Positions 1 through 9,166 of a stretch of DNA of 64,000 bases are shown one piece after another (positions within the stretch are counted from its first letter, which is position 1; each line of letters starts with the position of its first letter). This DNA comes from Lysinibacillus antri (GTDB lineage Bacteria; Bacillota; Bacilli; Bacillales_A; Planococcaceae), in assembly GCF_003977595.1 (NCBI RefSeq), contig NZ_RYYR01000007.1, positions 109,918 through 173,917 of the forward strand. Reading direction: 5' to 3'. Position numbers and translations under genes: made by a program. The notes under the pieces were generated by a model. That model made no database searches and had not been told where the DNA came from. It was given only the letters and a program-made list of their open reading frames with translations.

Positions 1-732
1 TTACATCGGACCGAGATGATCAAGCGATCGAAATCTTAATTGGCAAATTATATGATACTTCTCGGGTACACCCAGACCCGACAAAGTGGTTACGTTCTTT
101 ACCTGAACAATATGATATTCCTGAAGAAGTGACAATTGATGAATTAGATTTTATTGGTCCTTTAAAAAACGCCATCCAATTTAGTTTAGAAGAAGCACGA
201 GCGCAAATTGAAGAAATGCGTCAATATACATTAAAACCAGATGGCCCATTTACTTATGCAGAAACGGCAGATTTGGATTTTGTCTTGATTGATGAGGCAA
301 TTCGACGGATTCAATATGGGACTTGGCAAGATGCTTATGATTTCTTTTCTACTCTAAAATGGTCAACGTTATCTCGGAAAAAATGTGATTGTGATCCGGA
401 TTTAAAAGAAAGGGCAAAGAAGAAACGGGATCAGGCGAAAAAGTCGGTAAATCAAATTAAAGAGGCATATTTCTTAAGAAAACCAGAGCGATTATTGCAA
501 GAAATCCGTTTAATGGCTCCAATCATCCAAACATTAGTAGAGTTAACGGAGAGGTTTGGTGAGAAGTTCACAGAAGCGAAGTCACAACGCGGATTAGTGG
601 ATTTTTCGGATTTAGAGCATTATGCCTTAGAAATCTTAACAGTTAAAGAAGGTGGAATGTTAAAACCATCACCGATTGCAGATGATTTTCGCAATCGTTT
701 TAAAGAAGTTTTAATCGATGAGTACCAGGACG
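1..732 (+). CDS. addA: AddA helicase-nuclease, 5' exon (partial)
   Basis: This is the N-terminal part of the ATP-dependent helicase/nuclease subunit A, which works with AddB in double-strand-break end resection. The reading frame is open from base 3, so the true start lies upstream of the window. Early residues read TSDRDDQAIEIL and SRVHPDPTKWL, as in the AddA 1A/1B region. The frame reaches helicase motif II (VLIDEYQD) and then runs into a stop within intron sequence. Joining base 732 to base 3417 makes a GTC codon and restores IDEYQDVNMLQET, the normal AddA continuation. The gene is therefore intron-split, not broken. That splicing happens is inference. Confidence 0.93.
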
Positions 733-1440
733 GTGCGACACGTTGCTAATTGAAAAGATTAGCCACTAACAAATGTTAGAAGAACTAAGAATCTGATGAG
801 TCGAATGACGAGGTAACGCTCTGAAAGGCTCAGCCTAATCCTCCGAATAGCGTCATTTTATGCAATTAAAATGAGGTTATAAGCTCGGTGAAGTCAGCTG
901 AATATCACCCTAATCGAAAGAAGGAAAGCGGGATAGAGGTATCTTGTGTGGTAGATAGGCTGGGGCTCTATAAGAAAATCTATGGTTAGAATTTAAATAA
1001 AAAATTATTTAATGACAAAATTCCGAATGTACGGCTCTAGAGGTATAGCTGTTCGAAAGGGCAGTCCAACTTGTTTGGGTTAGTGAGGTAGAGTAAGAAT
1101 CGTCTTTATGAAATACCTTATGATGTTATAGGCATCATCCAGCTAACAGGGCTAAAGGAATGACCTAAGGATTTTGTATGTATAGATAGGATTCTTGGAA
1201 CGTGGGAAGCTGGTTACGTGGAGAGATTGCACTCGATGATGCGGTATGAAGGAAAGCGGAAGTATAACTTCATTTTAAACTAGTGAAAGTGATGGCACAG
1301 TACCAGTGAAGCCGTGATAACAAGCGGTGGAGGGATAGCCATTAGTCAGTGAATAGAACACTAACATTACATTTCATATTTTCAGGTTCGAGTATGACTA
1401 AGAGAAATGGAATCACTGAAATATCCTTTGGTGGATAGAG
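733..1440 (+). ncRNA. Group II intron ribozyme, domains I-III and start of IV
   Basis: This gene-free 708-nt stretch upstream of the intron protein carries the 5' splice-site consensus GTGCGAC and the candidate EBS2 (1042-1046) and EBS1 (1101-1106) loops about 55 nt apart, the usual domain I spacing. No protein frame of interest is present. Domain borders were not folded computationally. The assignment rests on position, the 5' consensus, the exon pairing and the downstream maturase. Confidence 0.8.
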
Positions 1441-3315
1441 GTGAGTACATTGACTGAAACAGCGAAGGCAACAAAAGTTTTAAAGAGACAAGCTTTGAGA
1501 AACAGTGAATATTATGATTTTCAGGCACAACTAGACCAACTTTACCTAGAGAGTAAGAAGAATAGAAAATTTACAAAGTTATATGAACTTATAACTGCGA
1601 GAGAAAACATTTTACTAGCGTATCGTAATATAAAGAAAAATAAAGGTTCTTTTACACCTGGCGTAAACCAAACAACGATTTTATCACTCGCTGAAAAAGA
1701 AATAGATCAACTTATAAGGTATGTTCGTAAAAGATTACAGAATTACCAGCCACAACGCATCCGAAGAAAAGAAATACCAAAACCAAATGGGGGCATTCGC
1801 CCATTAGGTATCCCTACAATTGAAGATCGCATTATTCAGCAATGTATCAAACAAATTCTAGAACCTATTTGTGAGGCAAAGTTTCATCCTCATAGTTATG
1901 GATTTAGACCAAATCGAGGTACATTACATGCGTATTCAAGAGCAGTAACGTTAGCAAATAAAAATAAATTACATTATGTAGTGGATATCGATATTAAGGG
2001 GTTCTTCGATAATGTACATCACGGTAAGTTATTAAAACAAATGTGGCATTTGGGGATTCAAGACAAGCGAGTATTAAGTATCGTAAGTAAGCTATTAAAA
2101 GCAGAAATAGCAGGTGTGGGCACACCTGCTAAAGGAACGCCACAGGGTGGCATATTGTCTCCTCTGTTATCCAACATTGTATTAAATGAATTGGATTGGT
2201 GGATAAGTAGTCAATGGGAGACATTTGAAACAAAAAAGAACTACGATAGAAAGCGTATCATAAGTGGCAAAATGAGGCTAGATAAAACATGGAAATATCG
2301 AATGTTAAGAACTTCGAATTTAAAAGAAATGTTTATTGTCCGATACGCAGATGATTTTAAAATATTCTGTCGTAATCATCGAGACGCTTTTAAAATCTTT
2401 GAAGCAGTAAAGAAATGGCTGAAAGAAAGACTGCAATTAGAAATTAGTCAAGAAAAATCGAAAGTCATTAACTTACGCAAAAATTACTCTCAATTTCTCG
2501 GCTTTAAACTTAAAGTCGTACCTAAAGGTAAAAAACAAGTTGTGAAGTCACATATGAGTGAACAAGCAAAACAAAAAGCCTTAGTCAAAATCAAAGAGCA
2601 TATTCAAAAAGTGAAAAAGAATCCTATAGCCACAGAAGTATCAAAATTTAATGCGACAATCTTAGGATTACAAAACTTTTATCAACAAGCTACGATGGTC
2701 TCAAAAGATTTCAGTGAAATCGCATTTACTGTCAAACGAACCTTATACAACAGCTTATGGAAAGCTTCAACCTCAAAAGGAGAACTAAGCAAATACTACC
2801 GAGCGCATTATAAAGATTACTTAAATAAAAAAGCAGTTTTTGTGGCTGGTGTAGCAATATTTCCGATTGATGGTGTGAAACATAAAAATCCAAAGAACTT
2901 TACACAAGAAATTAATAACTATACAGAAGAGGGTAGAAGTTTAATTCACAAGACGGTCAAAACAACATCACAAGAGGTAATTCGTTACTTAATGAAAAAT
3001 CCAGTACAAAATCGAAGTATTGAATATAACGATAATCGGATTTCAAGGTACATCGCTCAACAAGGAAGATGTGCGGTAACAGGAAGAACGCTTGAATTAT
3101 TTGATATGGAATTACATCACATAATTCCTACACAGTTTGGTGGAACAGACCGTTACAATAATCTGACATTTATTTTAAAAGATGTCCATAAACTTATTCA
3201 TGCGACACTGTCAGAAACCATCTTAAAATACCTTCAAAAATTAAAGTTATCGGAAACTGAAATCTGTAAAGTAAATGAGCTAAGAGCTAAAGCTGGAAAT
3301 GAAATGATAAGTTAA
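1441..3315 (+). CDS. ltrA: Group II intron reverse transcriptase/maturase with HNH endonuclease
   Basis: This 624-residue intron-encoded protein helps its intron fold and splice and copies it into DNA. The reverse transcriptase fingers-palm region has NGGIRPLGIPTIEDRI, the GTPQGGILSPLLSN block and the catalytic YADD at about residues 302-305. The X (maturase) domain follows. The C-terminus (about residues 540-590) is an HNH-type endonuclease with CAVTG, LHHIIPTQFGG and KLIH. The start is GTG at 1441, with only a weak upstream GGATAGAG, so a nearby alternative start is possible. It lies in intron domain IV. All catalytic motifs appear intact, so the element may retain retrohoming ability. Confidence 0.93.
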   Translation: MSTLTETAKATKVLKRQALRNSEYYDFQAQLDQLYLESKKNRKFTKLYELITARENILLAYRNIKKNKGSFTPGVNQTTILSLAEKEIDQLIRYVRKRLQNYQPQRIRRKEIPKPNGGIRPLGIPTIEDRIIQQCIKQILEPICEAKFHPHSYGFRPNRGTLHAYSRAVTLANKNKLHYVVDIDIKGFFDNVHHGKLLKQMWHLGIQDKRVLSIVSKLLKAEIAGVGTPAKGTPQGGILSPLLSNIVLNELDWWISSQWETFETKKNYDRKRIISGKMRLDKTWKYRMLRTSNLKEMFIVRYADDFKIFCRNHRDAFKIFEAVKKWLKERLQLEISQEKSKVINLRKNYSQFLGFKLKVVPKGKKQVVKSHMSEQAKQKALVKIKEHIQKVKKNPIATEVSKFNATILGLQNFYQQATMVSKDFSEIAFTVKRTLYNSLWKASTSKGELSKYYRAHYKDYLNKKAVFVAGVAIFPIDGVKHKNPKNFTQEINNYTEEGRSLIHKTVKTTSQEVIRYLMKNPVQNRSIEYNDNRISRYIAQQGRCAVTGRTLELFDMELHHIIPTQFGGTDRYNNLTFILKDVHKLIHATLSETILKYLQKLKLSETEICKVNELRAKAGNEMIS

Positions 3316-3331
3316 GAGCTATGAACTGATG

Positions 3332-3416
3332 GAACGCCGTATGAGGGGAAACTTTCACGTACGGTGTGAATGGGGGGAAAAGCTGGAGATGAATTCAAAG
3401 GCTTACCTATCCATAT
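3332..3416 (+). ncRNA. Group II intron domains V and VI
   Basis: Domain V is the hairpin starting at 3332: ACGCCGTA pairs with TACGGTGT, with an AGGG-GAAA-CTTT tip. The catalytic triad before CGTAT reads CGC rather than the more common AGC. Domain VI follows, with AAGC/GCTT and ATGG/CCAT pairings. The adenosine at 3409, eight bases from the intron end, can bulge and is the best branch-point candidate. The frame of 3329-5890 read as one protein is misleading here, because its first ~29 codons are ribozyme sequence. Confidence 0.82.
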
Positions 3417-5890
3417 TCAACATGTTACAAGAAACCATCGTACAAATCGTAAAAAGCGGTAGTGAAGCAGATGGGAACCTGTTTATGGTGGGCGATGTGA
3501 AACAGTCCATATATCGCTTCCGCCTTGCTGAACCCATGCTCTTTTTGAATAAGTACACGCAATTTGAAGAAGAGCCAATTACTAATGGATTAAAAATTGA
3601 TTTAAATGCTAACTTCCGAAGCCGAGAAGAAGTACTGCATGGAACGAACTTTATCTTTGAACAAATCATGGGTGAGACGGTAGGAGAAATTGTTTATGAT
3701 GAAAAAGCGGGTCTTAAACCTAGTGCACCTTATGATGAAGTAGAAATGCCTATCGAATTAACGATTCTATATGAAGAACAAGCAGAAGCACAACCGGAAC
3801 AAACTGAAACTGACGAACTCGAATTGAAACAATTAGAAACGGAAGAGGAATTGAAAAAATCCCAACAAGAAGCGCGATATATCATTAAGCGTATTCGTGA
3901 GCTAATGGATAATGGCGCAACTGTGTATGATGCAAAAGAAAAAGATCCGTCAAAACGTGTCCGTCCATTAGAATATCGTGACATTGTCATTCTAATGCGT
4001 TCGATGACTTGGTCAAGTGAATTAGTAGAAGAGTTTAAAGCAGCAGAAATTCCTCTTTATGCAGAATCATCAAAAGGATATTTTGAAGCATTAGAAGTCA
4101 TGGTTATGCTCAATGTCCTCAATATTGTAGATAATCCATATCAAGATATTCCATTAGCTTCTATCCTAAGAGCACCTTTTGTTGGATGCAATGAAAATGA
4201 ATTAGCACTTATCCGACTGATCGACCGAAAAGTTCCTTTCTATGAAGCAGTAAAAATGTTTGTAAAAGAGGAAAGAAGTGGTTTAAATATTGCAACAGCT
4301 GAAAAACTTCAACGTTTCCTATACCAGCTTGATAAATGGAGAAACTTAGCACGTAGAGGGTCTTTATCTGATTTAGTTTGGCAAATTTATATAGATACGA
4401 ATTATTATGAAATGGTTGGAGCCATGGCAAATGGGAAACAACGTCAAGCCAATTTACGCACGCTTCATGACCGCGCATTAATGTATGAAAAAACTTCATT
4501 TCGAGGATTATTCCGCTTCCTTCGCTTTATTGATCGGATGAAATCGCGAGGCGACGATTTAGGCGTAGCGAAATCAATTGGTGAAAAAGATAATGTGGTT
4601 CGATTGGTTACAATTCATTCCTCTAAGGGACTTGAATACCCAGTTGTGTTTGTTGCAGGATTAGGTAGAAGTTTTAATCAAATGGATTTTAGTAATCCGT
4701 ATTTGTTCGACCAACAATTTGGGTTAGCGGTTAAAGCAATTGACCCAGATGATCGAATTATGTATACGAGTTTGCCTTTTTTAGCAATGAAAGAGAAGAA
4801 AATTCTTGAGATGAAAGCAGAAGAAATGCGAGTGCTCTACGTTGCGATGACACGAGCAAAAGAACGTCTTATTTTAGTCGGCTCTGTAAAGAATTGGGAT
4901 AAGACACGTGCTACTTGGTGTGAATCACAACAGATTGCTCGGGATGCCATGTTACCAGATTATTTACGCGCCCGTGCAAAAAGCTACTTAGATTGGATTG
5001 GTCCGGCTATCGCAAGACATGCTTGTTTTGAAAATTATAGTGATGAACCGTTTACTGCAATTGAACATCCTTCTAAATGGCAAGTGTCCGCAATTTCAAA
5101 CACAACGTTCATGCATTCATTGAAAACAGATGAAGAAAATGAATCCATTGATGTATTAGATCAAGAGGTGGATGAGCATCTTTTAGAACAATTGCATCAA
5201 CGATTTAACACGACGTATCCATTTAAAGAGTCCATTACGAAAAAATCAAAAACAAGTGTATCTGAAATCAAACGAGTTGAAAATTTGCAACGTGAGGAAG
5301 AATCGGATACTTATTTTCTTCAAACAAAATCGACAAGCACCTATAAACGACCATTATTTTTACAGGAAAAAGCTTTAACTGCAACTGAAATTGGTACCGT
5401 TGTTCATACCGTTATGCAACATGCACCGAAAGAAGGATTTACAAACGAAGCTGACGTACAGAACTATTTGCAAGCATTGGTTGAGAAAAAATTATTAACG
5501 AATGAAGAAATAAAAGTTGTTGAACCGGAAAAGGTATTGCAATTTTTCGCTACATCCATTGGTCAACGGTTTGTTCATGCAAGACAAATTCATAGGGAAA
5601 TACCATTTACGATGAGCCTCACAGACGATGTTGGGGATTCACAAATTGTACAAGGGATCATTGACTGTTTAATCGAGGATGCTGATGGGAAATGGGTGTT
5701 GCTCGATTATAAAACCGATAAAATTTTACCTTCCTTTAGTCAAGAACAAGCATTAAAGGATGAAATGGAAAAGCGCTATGCAGTTCAACTTCGAATTTAT
5801 AGTCAAGCCATTGAATCTGTACTAAACTTACAAGTGGATGAAAAAATATTATATTTATACAATGCGCAAAAGGAACTTCGTCTAAATTAG
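3417..5890 (+). CDS. addA: AddA helicase-nuclease, 3' exon
   Basis: This is the second exon of AddA, about 824 codons. It starts with the last two bases of a GTC codon shared with base 732. It carries helicase motifs III (GDVKQSIYRFR), IV (NFRSREEV), V (TIHSSKGLEYPVVFVAGL) and VI (VLYVAMTRAKERL). The C-terminal RecB-family nuclease domain has VVHTVMQHA and the catalytic GIIDCL...LLDYKTD block. Without splicing, the upstream exon would yield a helicase truncated at motif II. This exon alone has no credible start: the ATG at 3329 is inside the ribozyme. Confidence 0.93.
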
Positions 5891-5899
5891 TAACATTTA

Positions 5900-5943
5900 A
5901 ACAGCAGCCTGTTAATTAATCAATTAATAGGCTGTTATTTCTA
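5900..5943 (+). terminator. Terminator after addA
   Basis: AACAGC-AGCCT and AGGCTGTT arms enclose an ATTAAT/ATTAAT inner stem and are followed by TATTT. It closes the addA transcript before the DUF418 gene. Confidence 0.6.
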
Positions 5944-6022
5944 AAAGTTGGAGTAAAATATTGTAGAATATCAGTGACACAATTTTTTACAATAAGACGA
6001 AGAATTTAAAGGAGAACAGATT

Positions 6023-7198
6023 GTGAATTTTCAACCGACGACATTACAGGAGAGAATTAGTTCGCTCGATATTTTGCGCGGAGTAAGTTTACTAGGGATT
6101 TTACTAGTAAATATGTTTGCGTTTTATTTACCAATGCCGCACATCTTAGACTTAACCAATTGGTTCACGGATGCAAAAGACATCATTTGGCATCAAACTT
6201 TGGATATTTATGTACAAAGTAGTTTTTATCCTTTGTTTTCAATGCTTTTTGGCTATGGGTTAACGATGCAATTTTTGAAAGCACAACAAACAGGTACAAA
6301 CTTTTATAAATTTGGTCCAAAACGGCTTGCTATTTTATTATGTATTGGCTTACTTCATGCATTTTTTATTTGGTGGGGCGATATATTAACAACGTATGCC
6401 TTTTGTGGTTTCTTCCTATTACTATTTATCCGATTTAGTGGGGGCTGGTTACTTACCTTTGGACTAGTCATTAATGGTTTTATGCATTTATTTCTAATCG
6501 CCCTTTTTGTATTAATGGGGGTTGCTAATTCTGAAATCGAGAACTTAGCGGTAGATATTACGACGATCAAGAATGCTATTACTGCCTATGGAACAGGTAA
6601 TTGGATGGATGCGTTTCTTCAAAGGTTAGTAGATTTATCGGTTCAAATGAGTCCAGAAATGTGGATTGCTGCGATTATGACCATTTTACCCTATATGTTA
6701 ATCGGTGCTGCTGCGGCAAAATGGCGTTTACTTGAGCGCGCAAAGGAATTAAAAGTGTTTTGGATGATTATTGCGATTAGTTTTGTAGCAGTAGGTCTAT
6801 TCATTAAAAGTGCACCCTACATCTTTACACGTACGTATTTATTAGATTATTTAAAGGTGTATATAGGGGGTCCTATTCTTTCGATAGGCTATATTGCCAT
6901 AATCGTTTGTCTTTGTTACCTTCCATTTGCACTAAAACTATTAAAACCACTCGCAAAAGCTGGACGAATGTCGCTCACTCTATATATTATGCAGTCCATT
7001 ATTTGTACCGTAATGTTCTATAACTTCGGATTTGGATTATATGGAAAAGTTGATGTACAAATGGGGACAATCATTGCGATTGGGATCTTTTTCATACAAA
7101 TTGTTTTTGCAGAATTATGGTTTACAAAATTTAAACAAGGTCCGCTAGAGTTGCTCGTAAAGAAATTAACTTATAAGAAAATATCATCTGAAAACTGA
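6023..7198 (+). CDS. DUF418 family multi-pass membrane protein
   Basis: A 391-residue integral membrane protein. The N-terminus reads RISSLDILRGVSLLGILLVN, the signature of the DUF418/YeiB-type family, whose fold is related to heparan-alpha-glucosaminide acetyltransferases. About eight to ten hydrophobic segments are visible, including FYPLFSMLFGYGLTMQF and the late KAGRMSLTLYIMQS, typical of the C-terminal DUF418 part. Start GTG at 6023 follows AAAGGAG at 6009-6015. The substrate is unknown for this family. It stands alone between terminators, so it is likely its own transcription unit. Confidence 0.85.
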   Translation: MNFQPTTLQERISSLDILRGVSLLGILLVNMFAFYLPMPHILDLTNWFTDAKDIIWHQTLDIYVQSSFYPLFSMLFGYGLTMQFLKAQQTGTNFYKFGPKRLAILLCIGLLHAFFIWWGDILTTYAFCGFFLLLFIRFSGGWLLTFGLVINGFMHLFLIALFVLMGVANSEIENLAVDITTIKNAITAYGTGNWMDAFLQRLVDLSVQMSPEMWIAAIMTILPYMLIGAAAAKWRLLERAKELKVFWMIIAISFVAVGLFIKSAPYIFTRTYLLDYLKVYIGGPILSIGYIAIIVCLCYLPFALKLLKPLAKAGRMSLTLYIMQSIICTVMFYNFGFGLYGKVDVQMGTIIAIGIFFIQIVFAELWFTKFKQGPLELLVKKLTYKKISSEN

Positions 7199-7319
7199 GC
7201 AATTTCAGAAAATTTGATGTATGATAGTATTTAAGAAATGTTAGTTTACTAGGGGAACTTTTCCCTAACGAAAAACAGATTGAATAAAACGTGGAAAAGT
7301 AGAAGGAGAGCCTTTATTT

Positions 7320-8222
7320 ATGAAGATTTTATCGTTTAAATTGAATGGGGAAGTAAAGTTTGGTCCAAAAGTAAAAAAAGAAGAAGCGGTTTGGGATGTA
7401 TTAAAAATCCAAGAAGAGCTTAATGTTCTTCCTTCTTTTCCAGAAAATATTATTGACGGTGTGGCTTTAGGCTTCGATTTTGTAGAAAAGATTCGTAAGT
7501 TAGTAGAAGCTGCGAAAGAGTCAGATCAAGTAGAAAAATATAAACATGTGTTTACAACGATTGAATGGCTTTCACCAATTCCAAGAACGCCTAAAAATAT
7601 AATTTGTGTCGGGAAAAATTACGATGCCCATGTCAAAGAAATGGGTGGAGAAGTTGCACCAAAAGATTTAGTCGTGTTTACAAAAGCACCTACTACGATT
7701 GCGGCAGATGAACAAGTATTGCCAATCCATGCTTCCAAAACAGCATCGTTAGATTATGAAGGTGAGTTAGCAATTGTCATCGGGAAACGTGGAAAAGAAA
7801 TTCCTAAAAACCAAGCAATTGATTATATTTTTGGCTATACGATTGCAAATGATATTACGGCGCGCGATTTACAAGATCGTCATGTACAATACTTCATTGG
7901 AAAAAGCTTAGAAGGAACATGTCCAATGGGGCCGTACATTGTGTCAAAAGATGAAATTCCTGATCCTCAAAACTTAAGTTTAGTTACAAAAGTGAACGGT
8001 GAAGTTCGTCAAAATGGTTCAACAAAAGATATGTTATTTACGGTTGAAAATTTAATTTCAATTTTATCTCAATATATCACATTAGAACCAGGGGACGTAA
8101 TTTTAACGGGTACACCTTCTGGGGTAGGAAAAGGAATGACTCCACCTGTATTCCTACAATCAGGCGATGAAGTAAAAGTGTCCATTGAAGGTATTGGAAC
8201 GTTATCAAATCGATTTGAATAA
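7320..8222 (+). CDS. yisK: Fumarylacetoacetate hydrolase family protein, YisK-like
   Basis: A 300-residue FAH-superfamily enzyme. These metal-dependent enzymes hydrolyse or decarboxylate acyl-pyruvate-like substrates; B. subtilis YisK is reported as an oxaloacetate decarboxylase. The FAH core starts near residue 90 (NIICVGKNYDAHVKEMG). The metal-binding acidic triad lies in LDYEGELAIVIGK and YTIANDITARDLQ. GDVILTGTPSGVG and GDEVKVSIEGIGTL form the C-terminal core. ATG at 7320 follows GAAGGAGAG. YisL follows directly, as in B. subtilis, and both lie next to addA there too, so the neighbourhood supports the name. Confidence 0.9.
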   Translation: MKILSFKLNGEVKFGPKVKKEEAVWDVLKIQEELNVLPSFPENIIDGVALGFDFVEKIRKLVEAAKESDQVEKYKHVFTTIEWLSPIPRTPKNIICVGKNYDAHVKEMGGEVAPKDLVVFTKAPTTIAADEQVLPIHASKTASLDYEGELAIVIGKRGKEIPKNQAIDYIFGYTIANDITARDLQDRHVQYFIGKSLEGTCPMGPYIVSKDEIPDPQNLSLVTKVNGEVRQNGSTKDMLFTVENLISILSQYITLEPGDVILTGTPSGVGKGMTPPVFLQSGDEVKVSIEGIGTLSNRFE

Positions 8223-8228
8223 TCTACG

Positions 8229-8275
8229 AGATTCATAGAAGAATTTGTGATTCTTCTGTGAATCTTTTTATTTTG
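8229..8275 (+). terminator. Terminator after yisK
   Basis: AGATTCATAGAAGAAT pairs imperfectly with ATTCTTCTGTGAATCT and is followed by TTTTATTTT. It is a strong intrinsic terminator. Confidence 0.8.
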
Positions 8276-8375
8276 ATTGATATGATCTAGTATGAATCCA
8301 AGACTCTTATATTTGAATCGCCTCTTTCCATTATGGTAGTATAATGCTGAGAAAGAAAATTAAGGTGGGGACAAC

Positions 8376-8741
8376 ATGGACTTTTTAACAAGCTCAACAC
8401 ATTTGCACATTACCGCTTGGGTAGTGGCATTAGTGTTATTTTTAGTGGGCGCCTTCGTATCAAAATCTAAAGGTATTCACATGGCATTACGATTATTCTA
8501 TATTTTAACAATCATTACAGGTGGTGCATTGTTTATTGAAGCAATGGATTACGGTATGGGCATGCAATATGGAATTAAGTTTCTTTTAGGTATTTTAGTA
8601 ATTGGTATGATGGAAATGATTTTAGTACGTCAAAAGAAAAACAAACCGACAACGATGTTTTGGATTTTGTTCGCAGTTTTCCTATTTGCCGTTCTTTACA
8701 TGGGATTCAAATTGCCAATGGGTCAAAATTTCTTAGCTTAA
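8376..8741 (+). CDS. yisL: YisL family (DUF1516/UPF0344) membrane protein
   Basis: A 121-residue protein with four hydrophobic segments: TAWVVALVLFLVGAF, RLFYILTIITGGALF, IKFLLGILVIGMMEMIL and WILFAVFLFAVLYMGF. Size, four-helix layout and position after yisK match the YisL/UPF0344 family. Its function is unknown. ATG at 8376 follows AAGGTGGGG at an acceptable distance. It is flanked by terminators and is probably monocistronic. Confidence 0.88.
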   Translation: MDFLTSSTHLHITAWVVALVLFLVGAFVSKSKGIHMALRLFYILTIITGGALFIEAMDYGMGMQYGIKFLLGILVIGMMEMILVRQKKNKPTTMFWILFAVFLFAVLYMGFKLPMGQNFLA

Positions 8742-8745
8742 TGAC

Positions 8746-8788
8746 GAAATCGCAATGTACATCACGTGCTTTGCGATTTTTCTTTTTG
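8746..8788 (+). terminator. Terminator after yisL
   Basis: AAATCGCAA and TTGCGATTT arms with an 18-base loop, followed by TTCTTTTT. Confidence 0.75.
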
Positions 8789-8849
8789 CATCGATGTGCT
8801 ATTGTAGATGATAGATGATAGATGATGGTCTTACGAAAGGACGAGAAAT

Positions 8850-9011
8850 GTGATCCCAGCTATTTTGATTGGATTCATTGTGATATTAATGGTGTTATTC
8901 GTTTTATTGGTAGTTTTACAACAACCGAAGCACACGACCGAAAGCGATACTATTTTGACAAAAGATGAAGTACAGGATATACACCGAAAAAATAGGAAAG
9001 AGAAATCGTAA
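8850..9011 (+). CDS. Very small single-pass membrane protein
   Basis: A 53-codon frame starts at GTG 8850 behind GAAAGGACG (8836-8844). After VIPAILIG come about 20 strongly hydrophobic residues (FIVILMVLFVLLVVL), then a hydrophilic tail rich in Lys, Asp and Glu ending RKNRKEKS. The layout fits an N-out or N-in single-span microprotein. I do not recognise a family. A GATGATA triple repeat lies just upstream (8805-8827). No terminator separates it from the next gene, but the 155-bp gap with its own T-rich stretch suggests a separate unit. Confidence 0.6.
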   Translation: MIPAILIGFIVILMVLFVLLVVLQQPKHTTESDTILTKDEVQDIHRKNRKEKS

Positions 9012-9166
9012 TAAACATTCTATATATAACCATTATCAACTATTAAAAGGATTGTCACGGTTTTGTCTTATTTTCATGTGTAATTTAGTGTTTTCTCTTT
9101 AAAAGATAGCGGTGTTTCTTTTTTTTTTGGTAAAATGTCGGTGGTAGGTTAAAGGAGAGGGATAAT

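Larger units (their letters stand above)
733..3416 (+). mobile_element. Group II intron inserted in addA
   Basis: A 2684-nt element lies in the same orientation as addA. It begins with the group II 5' consensus GTGCGAC and ends after domain V and VI hairpins. It encodes a reverse transcriptase-maturase. The boundaries were set by restoring the AddA frame (732 joined to 3417). Possible exon-binding sites support them: the last exon bases AGGACG (727-732) can pair with CGTCTT (1101-1106, one G-U pair), and GTACC (722-726) can pair with GGTAT (1042-1046). The insertion falls exactly in the codon after helicase motif II. The element looks complete, so it may be both mobile and splicing-competent. 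Confidence 0.92.

Noticed and set aside
3329..3416. Apparent start of a protein MERRMRGNFHVRCEWGE running into AddA
   Set aside because: These codons are domain V and VI of the intron. The AddA frame resumes at 3417.
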